This document shows, in pieces, positions 8,946-18,706 of a stretch of 48,008 bases of DNA; the first letter of the stretch is position 1, and every line of letters begins with the position of its first letter. The translations under genes and the position numbers were made by a program. The notes under the pieces were generated by a model. That model did not search any database and was not told where the DNA came from. It saw only the letters and a program-made list of their open reading frames with translations. Where the stretch lies: positions 1-48,008 of the forward strand of contig JABGPJ010000108.1 of the NCBI GenBank assembly GCA_018645005.1, written 5' to 3'. Origin of the DNA: Deltaproteobacteria bacterium (lineage in GTDB: Bacteria; SAR324; XYD2-FULL-50-16).

Positions 8946-9084
8946 AGGGTTGGCTCAAAAATTATTCGAGTGTTTCTCATTGGTGTTAAAGAAACACGTT
9001 GCTGTGGCATTCTGTCTGCAAAATGTCCAGTCTTTACAGGACTTTTGTGAACAGATTGTGCCAAGTTATTTTTGTATGATCTCC
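8946..9084 (+). repeat. Palindromic repeat family, copy A (with insertion)
   Basis: This copy is about 139 bp. It begins AGGGTTGGCTCAAAAATTA and ends GTATGATCTCC, matching copies at 10767-10867 and 36506-36605. It shares the core TGCAAAATGTCCAGT followed by AGGACTTTTG. Between the left end and the core it has about 40 extra bases that form their own hairpin (GTGTTTCT with AGAAACAC). It lies in the nadC-9223 intergenic space (8914-9222), which otherwise shows nothing. Confidence 0.8.
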
Positions 9085-9222
9085 AAGCGGCTGACCAGTA
9101 GCTCCGGGTCCAAAAAAAATCTTCCCCCATAGATGATGCAAGACCGGTTACTTGACTTCTACCTGCCCGAAAAGATACATTGCTTCTGACACGATTAACT
9201 CTATTTAACCTCGGAGATGACC

Positions 9223-10524
9223 ATGAAAAAAAATTCACACCTGTTCTGGAATGACTTGAAAGTCTCTTTTCGTATCGGACTGATCGTAACCGGAATTTTT
9301 ATGTTCTCTGGAATTGAATTACTGGCGTATGATTTCAGTGATATAAGAAAGACGATGCACAATGACCTGGCCTCTTCAAATACGACCGGACTTAATAGAC
9401 GGATTGCCATTGTCTATAATATACCAGATCGTGAAAGTGTCAAACAAAGGACCAATCTCGTCAAACTAAAAAAAGACCTGTCTCTCGAACTGCTGAAATC
9501 CTTCGAGATCGTTGATCCGATTATTGTACAACAAGTGATTACAACGAATCGTCTCACCTATCACCAGATCGACGGAAATAGTTCCATCTTAAAACAATTT
9601 GCAGATCGGGCAGACAGCTCACAGATTTTGTTCGTCGATTTGAGATTGAAAGCGGACTATCTGCAGACAAATATGAAGTTGGTCAACAACCGCCATGAAC
9701 AGATTTCCGATATTCAGGTTCAGTTGCCCTTTGAACGTGACCAGGTGACTTCGTATCAAACGGCCCGTGTTGTTACGCAGTCATCAGCACCTCAAAATTC
9801 GGTGTTTGAATCATTCAGCATGGATTTTTCTCCCAGATCCTTTGTAGCAGGACAGAATGACAGTTGGATCTATTTTACGCCCACCGCCGAAATTATACCA
9901 CAACTGCAGTCAATAGGTGTTTTGGTCTGGTTGAAACACCTGGCCGAAGTCGATCTCCAGCTGGTTCGCCTGCGTTATGATGTGCGACTGTTCGAGGTGC
10001 TGCAGATGGGAGTTCAGTCCAACGCCATTGTGGAAAAAACAGGGGCTGATACTAAAGTACCCAATACGAAAAAAGAGCAGGGGCACCACTCCACCTATCT
10101 GACGCTTAAATATCAAGTCTCCGATGGCAGCAGTATCCCCATCAGCCTAGCGATTGGTGTAAAGAGAAGATTGGCATGGGATGAGAATAACACCGATTTT
10201 TCAAACAGTAGCGGTAGCGTCAATAATAAAAACGACAGATACAATCAGTTGACACTCCTGGCAGCAGCTACCGGGAAATTTGAGGCGCTGGGCCTTCTGT
10301 ACAATCTCTATGTGGACAGTCAGACTATCGGTGCCGGGGCAAAGTTTCTCCTGACTTCTGAAGTCAAATTATTTGCTGATTCACTGGTGTACCACCATCA
10401 GGATCCACAGATCGGTGGTGACAGCGCTGTTGGTATAGAACTTTTTAATCCCGCCGGCGTGGTCTCTTTGAGCTATCAGTTTTCAACTGAACAAACCCAG
10501 TTGGGATTGGTTTTTGATTTCTAG
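9223..10524 (+). CDS. Exported FlgT/CsgG-like protein with C-terminal barrel-like domain
   Basis: A 433-residue protein of unknown function. The N-terminus has a basic start and a hydrophobic segment (residues ~18-35), consistent with an uncleaved anchor or signal. The next ~130 residues (RRIAIVYNIPDRESV, SFEIVDPIIV, SQILFVDLRLKADY) resemble the Rossmann-like domain of FlgT/FlgO/CsgG-type envelope proteins. Residues ~280-433 alternate as beta-strands with aromatic belts and end LGLVFDF, a terminal-Phe outer-membrane style ending. I choose the ATG at 9223 because GGAG at 9213 is well spaced from it and abuts the earlier ATG at 9217. The domain assignments are tentative. Confidence 0.6.
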   Translation: MKKNSHLFWNDLKVSFRIGLIVTGIFMFSGIELLAYDFSDIRKTMHNDLASSNTTGLNRRIAIVYNIPDRESVKQRTNLVKLKKDLSLELLKSFEIVDPIIVQQVITTNRLTYHQIDGNSSILKQFADRADSSQILFVDLRLKADYLQTNMKLVNNRHEQISDIQVQLPFERDQVTSYQTARVVTQSSAPQNSVFESFSMDFSPRSFVAGQNDSWIYFTPTAEIIPQLQSIGVLVWLKHLAEVDLQLVRLRYDVRLFEVLQMGVQSNAIVEKTGADTKVPNTKKEQGHHSTYLTLKYQVSDGSSIPISLAIGVKRRLAWDENNTDFSNSSGSVNNKNDRYNQLTLLAAATGKFEALGLLYNLYVDSQTIGAGAKFLLTSEVKLFADSLVYHHQDPQIGGDSAVGIELFNPAGVVSLSYQFSTEQTQLGLVFDF

Positions 10525-10766
10525 TTTTCTATCAGGAAGAAGCTCGTTAACAGCCGCGTTTCTTCCGATCACCCTCCTGCTTTTCATCCTCAAATTCCAT
10601 GTTTCAGCACTTCGATTGCAGATGGTTTTTCGATATCGATCCTATATGAATCTTTGAACTGCATGACTCGTTTCAGAAAAACGGATAAATAGACAACAAA
10701 AGAATGGAAATCAATCCCATAAAATGGTAAATTTTTTATTCATAAACCAACGAAAAACATGAACCA
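10525..10766. other. Intergenic region upstream of selB
   Basis: Between the 9223 gene and the repeat before selB. A 7 bp inverted pair (GGAAGAA at about 10535 with TTCTTCC) lies 10-40 bases after the stop codon and could act as a weak terminator, although no T-run follows. TCGATATCGA near 10632 is a 10 bp palindrome. I see no tRNA, including tRNA-Sec, and no coding signal. Confidence 0.35.
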
Positions 10767-10867
10767 AGGGTCGGCTCAAAAATTAGTTTACATTCTGTTT
10801 GCAAAATGTCCAGTGCTTTTAGGACTTTTGCAAATAGATTATGTGAAGTTATTTTTGAACGATCCCT
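10767..10867 (+). repeat. Palindromic repeat family, copy B
   Basis: A 101 bp imperfect palindrome with ends AGGGTCGGCTCA and GAACGATCCCT. The arms pair through ACATTCTGTTTGCAAAA on the left and TTTGCAAATAGATTATGT on the right, around a short loop containing TGTCCAGTGCTTTTAGGAC. It is nearly identical to the reverse-oriented copy at 36506-36605. It ends 50 bp before the selB start, so its hairpin is likely to be in or near the selB leader. Confidence 0.85.
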
Positions 10868-10917
10868 GAGACTGCAATTTCTGCTGAAAATTTCTAACAC
10901 TCTCTCAAGACAGAACT

Positions 10918-12846
10918 TTGAAAAACATTGTCATTGGTACCAGCGGTCATATTGACCATGGAAAATCTTCCCTGGTCAAGGCCTTGACCGGAACTGATCC
11001 GGATCGGTTCGAAGAGGAGAAAAGGCGGGGTATAACCATCGATCTCGGTTTTGCCCATTATGTCTGGAAAGATTCACTGGATGTCTCTTTTGTGGATGTC
11101 CCCGGGCATGAACGATTCGTCCATAATATGCTGGCCGGTATTGGCGGAATTCAGATTCTGATACTGGTTGTCGCAGCAGATGGCGGCGTGATGCCCCAAA
11201 CAAAGGAGCATCTGCATATCTGTAACCTGCTTGGCATCAAGCAGGGCATCGTGGTGATTACGCGGTGTGATCTGGCCGATGCAGAGATGATTGAACTGGT
11301 TGAAGAAGAAGCGCAGGAACTCGTCCAGTCAACTTTTCTGGAAGATATGCCGATGATAAAAACATCAACGGTTACTGGAGAAGGTCTTGAAGACATGCGG
11401 GAAGAGATTGCCAGGCAGTCAGATCTGGTGTCAGATGAGTTCCGCACAGACGGATTCCGTCTGCCCGTGGATCGCAGTTTTTCGCTGAAGGGATTCGGGA
11501 CTGTGGTAACGGGCACAGTTCTTTCGGGACAGGCCCTGCTAAAAGATAACCTGGTTCTCTATCCCGATGAAAAACCCCTCAAAATCAGGGGTTTTCAAGT
11601 ACACCAACAAAGCGCGGAAAAAATCTGTGCTGGACAGCGGTCTGCCATCAATCTCTCAGGTATCCACAAAGATGAAATTGCGCGGGGCAATCAGATCTCC
11701 CTGTTGGGCCAGCTTGTTAAAACGCGGGTGATCGAGGTTGAAATGTCGATTATTCCGGAGAAAACAGGCATCCTGAAAAACCGGAGTAAAATACGTTTTT
11801 TCAGCTCTGCCCAGGAGGTCACCGGTCGGATTTATGTTTCCAAGGAGTTCGATCCCAACAGTACAGACCCGCAGTATGTCCAAATCCGGCTGGAGGAACC
11901 GATCAGCTGTCGTTTTTCAGACCGCTATATTATCCGAAATTTATCTCCGGTAGAAACCATCGCCGGTGGAAAGATCATAGCGCCGTTTGGGAACCGCAGC
12001 CGCAAAAACCGCATGAGACTGAAGGAGTCCTTGTCGGGACTGGCGACGGAAGATCCAGGCATTCGGATTCTGGAAACGGTCTTTCTGGCCAGTACAAAAG
12101 GTGTCGAAGCTCAGCAACTGGCTCCATTGGTAGACTGTTCGCATAAAATCATCCAGAAAACCCTGCAAGTTCTCTCTGCCCGGGGTGATATTGTTTCAAT
12201 TAATGCTGAGAAGAAAAAATACCTCCACCATTTTCATTGTCAGCGTATTGCTGGCTTTTTTGCGAAAAGCCTGAAGTTGTATCATAAGAAGAATCCCGAA
12301 AATGTAGGGGCACTGGGCTCGGATTTTTTCGGGAAAATGGGGCGGATGTATGTTCACCAGGAGGTCACAAATCTATTGAATTGGGCAGTTAAGCAGAAAA
12401 TCGTCGCTCAAACAGACAGCCACTACCATCTTTCGGATTTTCAGGGCGGGTTGAACAAAAAACAGAAACAGTTGAAAACGACGATACTGGATCTTTTACT
12501 GAGTAAAGGATTTCAGCCACCGGGGATTGTAAATCTGTCAGGCGAATTGGATGATGACCAGTCTGAAATTGAAAAACTGATGAAGATCGGACTGATGGAG
12601 AAATGGATCGTGCGCGTAAAAGATGATTTATGGTATCATCCGGATATTCTAGGACAGATCAAAGAGAAGCTTTTTTCTCATTTTGCCGCAAATGAGACAC
12701 TAACCGTTCTTGAGTTTAAAGAGCTGCTGGGTATTCCCCGCAAGCATGCTGTTGGCTTATTAGAGTATTTTGATGGTCTGCACCTGACCCGGAGAATGGA
12801 AAATCACCGTATTCTCAGACTGGACAGGACCTTGCAAGCCCCATAA
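10918..12846 (+). CDS. selB: Selenocysteine-specific elongation factor SelB
   Basis: A translational GTPase of 642 residues that carries Sec-tRNA to UGA codons followed by a SECIS hairpin. The GTPase domain shows G1 GHIDHGKS (residues 10-17), the [11 protein letters not shown] switch, DVPGHE and a G4 loop TRCD. Two beta-barrel domains follow ([17 protein letters not shown]). The C-terminal ~250 residues contain the winged-helix repeats that bind SECIS RNA. The start is TTG at 10918; no in-frame ATG fits before the conserved strand. selA, selD and tRNA-Sec are not in this window. Confidence 0.95.
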   Translation: MKNIVIGTSGHIDHGKSSLVKALTGTDPDRFEEEKRRGITIDLGFAHYVWKDSLDVSFVDVPGHERFVHNMLAGIGGIQILILVVAADGGVMPQTKEHLHICNLLGIKQGIVVITRCDLADAEMIELVEEEAQELVQSTFLEDMPMIKTSTVTGEGLEDMREEIARQSDLVSDEFRTDGFRLPVDRSFSLKGFGTVVTGTVLSGQALLKDNLVLYPDEKPLKIRGFQVHQQSAEKICAGQRSAINLSGIHKDEIARGNQISLLGQLVKTRVIEVEMSIIPEKTGILKNRSKIRFFSSAQEVTGRIYVSKEFDPNSTDPQYVQIRLEEPISCRFSDRYIIRNLSPVETIAGGKIIAPFGNRSRKNRMRLKESLSGLATEDPGIRILETVFLASTKGVEAQQLAPLVDCSHKIIQKTLQVLSARGDIVSINAEKKKYLHHFHCQRIAGFFAKSLKLYHKKNPENVGALGSDFFGKMGRMYVHQEVTNLLNWAVKQKIVAQTDSHYHLSDFQGGLNKKQKQLKTTILDLLLSKGFQPPGIVNLSGELDDDQSEIEKLMKIGLMEKWIVRVKDDLWYHPDILGQIKEKLFSHFAANETLTVLEFKELLGIPRKHAVGLLEYFDGLHLTRRMENHRILRLDRTLQAP

Positions 12847-12914
12847 AAGATGTTTTGCTGATTTCGGCAAGACGAGCTGAATTGTGTCATCATAACCCTC
12901 TTCTGTGTTAAGGG

Positions 12915-15900
12915 ATGTCTCTGGTTATTTTTGTATCGACTAAAACAGTTATTATATCAAAATACAAACTGGAGTTTTCATTCAAACCGCCGGCCAAAAA
13001 TCTGAGTAGGGCAGCTATTGGGGCCTATCAGCTACTCAGACAGTCTGAATCCATCCAGATCGAGTCGACCCGGGACGAGAGAGAAGAGGCGATTAACTTA
13101 TTGCGCTGTTATGGGCAGGAGCTCTATAACGCCATCATACCGGTTACCCATCAATCCCAGATACATCAGGCCGGGGGCGTTTTTATCTATACCATGGATC
13201 CGGGAATTACCCATATACCCTGGGAGCTATTGTATGATGGCTCATCTTTCTTCTCGTTGACCCAGGGTGTTGTTCGCATAAACGGCTCCGAAGCCAGATA
13301 TGTCCCCGAATTAAATCCGGAGCCACAGCAGACCCTGAGGGCATGTTTAACTGCCTACTCTCCCATTCCCCCCATCGCTCCTGGAAATCGTTTTATCAAT
13401 TATGTGGAAGCGCTTTCAGCCGGTTCATTCAGCAGTTCTCCATTGGCAGATTTCCATGTGAATGGCAACAGCAGTCAGCAATCCGTAATAAAAGACTTAC
13501 AGACCTGTCCGGATATATTTCTTTTTTCAGGGCATGAGACAGACAGAGACTGGATTCTGGACGGTGGAAATGAAAACAGGGCGGGCGCTGACTGGTACAA
13601 GGACGAACTGGCTCCAGCTTTAAAAGAAGCTGTGAGGAACGGATTGCGAATCTTGATGCTGGTGACCTCCCGGTTGCTGAAAAAAAACGGTGTCAACGGT
13701 CTTGACCCTCTGAACCGGTATTTTGATCTGGGTATTCCCTATATCATCAGTGTTCACGGTAGAATCGCCAGGCATCGGTTTCAGGAATACTTCCAAAACT
13801 TCATCGTTGGTCTGCTACGGGAGGAGAACATTCTGCGTGCGCATCGGCAGGCCATTAACAGTATCTTCACCAGTCTGCCGCTCAGTTGGGATTGGTCCTG
13901 GATCCAGCTACACTTGAATCAGAAGTTGCTGGAACAACGATCCGAATCACCGCTGCCACCGTTTCGATTCTATCGCCAGGGTGATGATTTTCCACAGTTG
14001 CGTCGTAAGCCGTCTGATCTTTCCATTAGCAACGCACGTCGTTTTTCAGGAAATTCGGAGGTCATCACCCGAATCTCAAACCACTTGCTGTCTGAGGGAA
14101 ACCACGAAATTCTTTATCTGCAATCATCAACAGGCAGCCTCTTAGAAGAATATCTGCAGGAGTTTCTGCGTCGTCTGTCTCCGGAAAGCCGTATACAGTT
14201 GTCTGTCTTATACTATCAACGATGGGGATATCACAAAAAACAACGGGAGCGTCTACCAGCCACGCCTATTGGAAATCTGTTTCCTTTTTATTATGGTCCT
14301 AAAAATGTGGCGGATTATTTTGATCAATATCTGATCACATATCCTTGCTCTAAAACCGGGAAGCTGGACTTGAAGTTCCTGGCCGTTTATTATCCGCCGG
14401 AAAAAAATGACGCTTCCTTCGACGATTGGCTGAAAAACAAGCAGAAAGAAGGGTGGCGGATTATCTTGCTGTCTGACAACTCAGCCATGACAAGGTTGCC
14501 TGTTGTCACGGTATCGACAGACAGTATCACGGCCCGAGAGGTTTCAGATGCGTTTGAAGATGATTTGCCTGAACAGTGGATCGATCTGGTGAAAGATCCT
14601 TTGCCGTCGCATCTGCATTGTCTGCCGCTGCTGAAAATAGCTCAGCATTCCGGCAATAAGCAGATTCTAGACCTGTTTATGAAGGAGAGGCCGATAAAAA
14701 AGCTCTGGAAGCGCACGCTGCTTGCAATACTTCCGGAACTTGCCCCGCAGAGATTTCGAATTTTCCTGACGCTGTATTTGATGCGCGTGAATTGTTCTAA
14801 ATCGTTCCTGAAAGAGCTATTGGGTATTAAAAACATCAATGCAGACCTCAATTACCTGCAACGTCAGCATCTCATCAGTACAAATCTTTCTGCCTCCCAT
14901 GTCTGGGTCCCGATAAATCTCTATCTGGTGATCGATCAGTACGAACTAATCTCGCAAAACCAGCTTCTCGGTTTTGGAAGGGAGTTGCTGAAAAGACAGA
15001 TTGCCACTTTACGAGGAATAAAGCCCCCCCATGCCAGCCGGATCTGTGGGTTTCAGTACTGTATCAACTCGCTGGCAGGTCTGGGGGAGATTGAAAACCC
15101 ATTGCAACGGAATCTGCAGTATGGCAGAAAGCTTTCCCGTCTGCCGGGATTACAGCCGGAACTGTTTTATCCCAACGTCAGCACCAGTATGGAACTCGTT
15201 CTGGGAGCAGGGAAAAAAAGTGAGATTCAAAAAGTGATCATCTCGATTCTGGATATTCTCGAAAATCTGCCCCTGGAAACCCATTCCATTCGTATCTACC
15301 AGTGGCTGCTGAAAAACGAAGAGAAACAGAAAAACTGGCTTCAAGTATCCGGATTGCAGATGAAACTTGCTTCTGTCTATATCAAGTTGAATATGAGGGA
15401 GAAGGCCATTGGCCTGATTACATCTGCGATTCAACTGAATAACGATATTAAAAATTTCACCCACCGGTATCAGAATCTGATCACCATCTCTTTGCTGTTG
15501 CTCGATCTCGGGGAGTTTAAAAAGGTTAAATCGATTATCACCAGCTCGGACTTCGATCTTAAAAAACTCAATGAAAGTGATATCGCTAAACTCTGGTTGA
15601 TCGACGGACATTTGCTTTTTCAAAACAGGAAGCTGCAGGAAGCGGCCAACTCATTCAAAAAGGTTTTAAAACTGTCCAATCCGTCGATCACGGACAGTCT
15701 TCTGGCAAAAACCCATTTTAATCTGGCCAATATCTACGGAACCGGTCGCGAACAAAAAAGTTTTTATAAGCATCTGAATCTGGCTGCCGTTTTTTTTGAG
15801 AAGGCCGGCAATGTCCAGCAGGCTTCAGAACTTCATGAGCAGTTACTTGATATGTGCCTCTCCTCGAATATGAATGAGGAGGCCATCGGTCATCTCGAAT

Positions 15901-16037
15901 GGCTCTATATCCAGGTCAAACAATCGAAGGACCGGTCTCGAATCAGGGATATTGCAGACCAGCTTGGCGGTCTCTATTTCAAAATCGGAGACAGAGAAAA
16001 ATCCACCGATTATTATTCGGTCGCCCAGGGAATGTAG
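12915..16037 (+). CDS. CHAT-like / degenerate STAND / TPR protein
   Basis: A 1040-residue multidomain protein. Residues ~60-330 follow a CHAT (caspase-like peptidase) layout: a YTMDPGITHIPWELLYDG strand block, DIFLFSGHE with the expected histidine, then RILMLVTSR where active CHATs have LNAC, so the catalytic cysteine appears to be serine. GIPYIISVHG and LLREENILRAHRQA complete the fold. Residues ~370-680 look like a STAND/AAA-type module without a usable Walker A (LQSSTGSLLEE), followed by helices resembling a winged helix. Residues ~770-1040 are TPR-like helices. An in-frame stop just upstream fixes ATG 12915 as the earliest start. Function unknown; the CHAT match is by pattern only. Confidence 0.62.
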   Translation: MSLVIFVSTKTVIISKYKLEFSFKPPAKNLSRAAIGAYQLLRQSESIQIESTRDEREEAINLLRCYGQELYNAIIPVTHQSQIHQAGGVFIYTMDPGITHIPWELLYDGSSFFSLTQGVVRINGSEARYVPELNPEPQQTLRACLTAYSPIPPIAPGNRFINYVEALSAGSFSSSPLADFHVNGNSSQQSVIKDLQTCPDIFLFSGHETDRDWILDGGNENRAGADWYKDELAPALKEAVRNGLRILMLVTSRLLKKNGVNGLDPLNRYFDLGIPYIISVHGRIARHRFQEYFQNFIVGLLREENILRAHRQAINSIFTSLPLSWDWSWIQLHLNQKLLEQRSESPLPPFRFYRQGDDFPQLRRKPSDLSISNARRFSGNSEVITRISNHLLSEGNHEILYLQSSTGSLLEEYLQEFLRRLSPESRIQLSVLYYQRWGYHKKQRERLPATPIGNLFPFYYGPKNVADYFDQYLITYPCSKTGKLDLKFLAVYYPPEKNDASFDDWLKNKQKEGWRIILLSDNSAMTRLPVVTVSTDSITAREVSDAFEDDLPEQWIDLVKDPLPSHLHCLPLLKIAQHSGNKQILDLFMKERPIKKLWKRTLLAILPELAPQRFRIFLTLYLMRVNCSKSFLKELLGIKNINADLNYLQRQHLISTNLSASHVWVPINLYLVIDQYELISQNQLLGFGRELLKRQIATLRGIKPPHASRICGFQYCINSLAGLGEIENPLQRNLQYGRKLSRLPGLQPELFYPNVSTSMELVLGAGKKSEIQKVIISILDILENLPLETHSIRIYQWLLKNEEKQKNWLQVSGLQMKLASVYIKLNMREKAIGLITSAIQLNNDIKNFTHRYQNLITISLLLLDLGEFKKVKSIITSSDFDLKKLNESDIAKLWLIDGHLLFQNRKLQEAANSFKKVLKLSNPSITDSLLAKTHFNLANIYGTGREQKSFYKHLNLAAVFFEKAGNVQQASELHEQLLDMCLSSNMNEEAIGHLEWLYIQVKQSKDRSRIRDIADQLGGLYFKIGDREKSTDYYSVAQGM

Positions 16038-16409
16038 GTTTCAATCCTGCCCCTTTAATATGTTCCTTTCCCCCTGCCTGAAGAGTTCCAGGCAACAACC
16101 CCAATGTATCTCTTTCGGAACAGCTGATTCCTTCCAGGAAATTCTGTGGGTGCCCAAAAATTGTTTTTTCCCTTAAATTGTGATAGTATCCTCTCAACCT
16201 TACAACCTTACTAAACTGATGCAGCTCTCGCTGGGAGGTTAAAATCCTTGATATGAAACGTTTTAGTAAATTATAGTCCCATCCCTAAAGAACCATTTCC
16301 GATTGAGCTCAAAACAGGACGTTTTCCCAACACGTTTCTGACGAAACACTTGGCTCCACGGGTGGATTCATGCGTGTTTTGAATTATGATCCCCTCGGTG
16401 AGGCGCAAG
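16038..16409. other. Intergenic region upstream of the KamA-like gene
   Basis: About 370 bases after the CHAT-like gene. No repeat, tRNA or convincing terminator is visible. GTGATAGTATCCTC near 16180 and other AT-rich words could belong to a promoter for the downstream radical SAM gene, but no clear -35/-10 pair stands out. The open frames here lack ribosome-binding sites and family resemblance. Confidence 0.35.
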
Positions 16410-18680
16410 ATGAATAGTTACACTCCTTATTTGTCATGCAGGCAGATCCAGGCAAATGTTTTCAACCATTCAGATAAAAAGGGGGATATTGTGCTGACAC
16501 TGGAAGAACTCGACAAAATAGCGATCAACGTTAGATCGCACAAAATCTTGAAGCAGATTTTGAACGAGAACCCCATTCTCGAAGAAATTATCAGAAATGC
16601 CAAAAACGAGACCGAAGCCCTGGAAGGGGTCAGACAATGGGTGCTGAACAGTCTCTATACCAGTCCTGCGGCATTGAAATATTACCGGAGAGAGAAAACG
16701 GATCATCAAACCTTCACTTCGCTGAAATGGAGTGATTTTGCAGCGATTCGCATATTGGACTATATCGATAATGCAGGGATCGAAATAGAAGACCTGAATC
16801 TAAAAGGGGAGATTGCCATCAGCAATCCCATCATGCTTTTGTGGCATGCCGTCAATCGTGGTACCGGTGGTGCCAAACCTGCCTTTTTCGAGGACATGTT
16901 GTTTCTGTTTCGCCAGTTCAGCGGGAAAAGTACCCGCAAGTTTCCTTCCAGGGAACAGGTGGAGGAGTGGATGGAAAACTTCCCCAGTGGCCTGGATCCC
17001 AGGATCATTACGCTAAGAATGGAAAACAGGGATCGTATCCTCAATCTCATTATTGACCAGATTGATGCCGGGGAAAAGAAAGATCCCAAATTTAAATTTG
17101 AACCGGGGTTGACCCGAGAGGAAAAATTCAGCCGGGTACTGGAGTGGTGGCAGGATCGTCTCTTTCATCTTCGATTCGCGTTTCGGTCCCCTGAATTGGT
17201 GAATAAAATGCTGGGCCATTCGCTGGACCCCGATACCATGAAGATACTGAATGATGCTCAAACGGCAGGAATTCCTTTTTTTGTTAACCCCTACTATTTG
17301 TCATTGCTGTATGTCAGAGTCCCCTATTTTGGTATCGGTGGTGATCTGGCTATCAGGGATTATGTGCTTTATAGTCGAAAGCTGGTGGAGGAATTCGGAG
17401 AGATCACTGCTTGGGAGAGGGAAGACAAGATACGGCCGGGAGAGCCCAATGCGGCAGGTTGGATGATCCCGGATCACAACATTCATCGTCGTTATCCGGA
17501 AGTTGCGATTGTGATCCCGGATACAGTCGGTCGGGCCTGTGGCGGTTTGTGCTCTTCCTGTCAGAGAATGTACGGATTCCAGAGTGGTGAGTTGAATTTT
17601 AATCTGGATCTGTTGAAGCCCAAAAAGAGCTGGAAAGAGAAATTGAACGAGCTGATGAACTATTTCGAAAATGATTCCCAGCTCAGGGATATACTGATCA
17701 CCGGCGGAGATGCGCTGATGAGTTCTGATACTTCGTTGAAAACCATTCTTGACGCCATCTACAATATGGCACTCTCCAAAAAAAATGCGAACAAAAAGCG
17801 TAAAGCCCATCAGAAATATGCTGAAATTGTCAGAATCCGCCTGGGGACGAAGCTTCCCGTTTATCTGCCCCAGAGAATCACCCCCGACCTGGTCAGCATA
17901 CTGGCTGCATTCAAGAAAAAAGCCTCCGAAATCGGGGTCAGGCAGTTTGTCATCCAGACCCATTTTGAATCCCCTTTGGAAGTGACACCTGAGGCGAGAT
18001 CCGGACTTCAGACACTGCTATCCGCTGGCTGGACCGTCACGAATCAGCTTGTTTTTACAGCGGCGGCCTCAAGAAGAGGTCACGCAGCCCGCCTCAGACA
18101 GGTCTTGAATGAAATCGGGGTGCTCTCCTATTACAACTTTACTGTCAAAGGGTATATGGAGAACAGCTACAATTTCGCTACCAATGCCAGAATGGTCCAG
18201 GAGATGATGGAAGAGAAAAGTTGTGGTCTGATTCCCGAGGAGCTCCATGAAACCATCGCGCAGTTTCCGATGGAGGCTGAAAATATGGTGGAAAATATTG
18301 CCAACATCCAGGAGAGGGCCGGTCTACCTTTTCTGGCCACCGACAGGAGTGTTCTCAATCTGCCTGGAGTAGGGAAAAGTATGACATTCAGAGTGATTGG
18401 CATTACCCGTTATGGAAGGCGTATTCTGGAGTTTGAACACGACGCCACACGAGTGCACAGCCCCATCATCGAAAAAATGGGAAAAGTGATGATTGTGGAG
18501 TCGAAATCCATTCGAGAGTATCTGAGCCAACTGCAGGAAATGGGTGAACCCATCGAGGATTACAATGGACTCTATGGTTATTCACTGGGAGAAACCGAAG
18601 ACAGACTCCCGGTGTTCGACTACCCTGACAGTAAAATCAGTATATCCAGAGAAATCACAAACCTGCAAATCCCTGTGTAA
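16410..18680 (+). CDS. KamA-family radical SAM enzyme (lysine 2,3-aminomutase-like)
   Basis: A 756-residue radical SAM protein. The cluster motif CGGLCSSC (CxxxCxxC) starts near residue 378 and is followed by the SAM-contact ITGGDAL. A late LPGVGKS stands where lysine 2,3-aminomutases have the PLP-lysine loop PGGGGK, so a PLP-dependent aminomutase chemistry is likely. The enzyme is far longer than KamA or EpmB (~340-440); the extra ~300 N-terminal residues are helical and unassigned. Start chosen at 16410, where GAGG lies 9-10 bases upstream; the ATG at 16386 has none. It is probably cotranscribed with the downstream UDP-sugar pyrophosphorylase (26 bp gap). The substrate is unknown. Confidence 0.82.
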   Translation: MNSYTPYLSCRQIQANVFNHSDKKGDIVLTLEELDKIAINVRSHKILKQILNENPILEEIIRNAKNETEALEGVRQWVLNSLYTSPAALKYYRREKTDHQTFTSLKWSDFAAIRILDYIDNAGIEIEDLNLKGEIAISNPIMLLWHAVNRGTGGAKPAFFEDMLFLFRQFSGKSTRKFPSREQVEEWMENFPSGLDPRIITLRMENRDRILNLIIDQIDAGEKKDPKFKFEPGLTREEKFSRVLEWWQDRLFHLRFAFRSPELVNKMLGHSLDPDTMKILNDAQTAGIPFFVNPYYLSLLYVRVPYFGIGGDLAIRDYVLYSRKLVEEFGEITAWEREDKIRPGEPNAAGWMIPDHNIHRRYPEVAIVIPDTVGRACGGLCSSCQRMYGFQSGELNFNLDLLKPKKSWKEKLNELMNYFENDSQLRDILITGGDALMSSDTSLKTILDAIYNMALSKKNANKKRKAHQKYAEIVRIRLGTKLPVYLPQRITPDLVSILAAFKKKASEIGVRQFVIQTHFESPLEVTPEARSGLQTLLSAGWTVTNQLVFTAAASRRGHAARLRQVLNEIGVLSYYNFTVKGYMENSYNFATNARMVQEMMEEKSCGLIPEELHETIAQFPMEAENMVENIANIQERAGLPFLATDRSVLNLPGVGKSMTFRVIGITRYGRRILEFEHDATRVHSPIIEKMGKVMIVESKSIREYLSQLQEMGEPIEDYNGLYGYSLGETEDRLPVFDYPDSKISISREITNLQIPV

Positions 18681-18706
18681 CAAAGTAATAATGAGGGACT
18701 AATTAA

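Noticed and set aside
10535-10570. GGAAGA-containing stem after the 9223 gene, considered as tRNA-Sec because selB is downstream
   Set aside because: Only a 7 bp stem with a large loop; there is no T-arm sequence, no UCA anticodon stem and no long variable arm.
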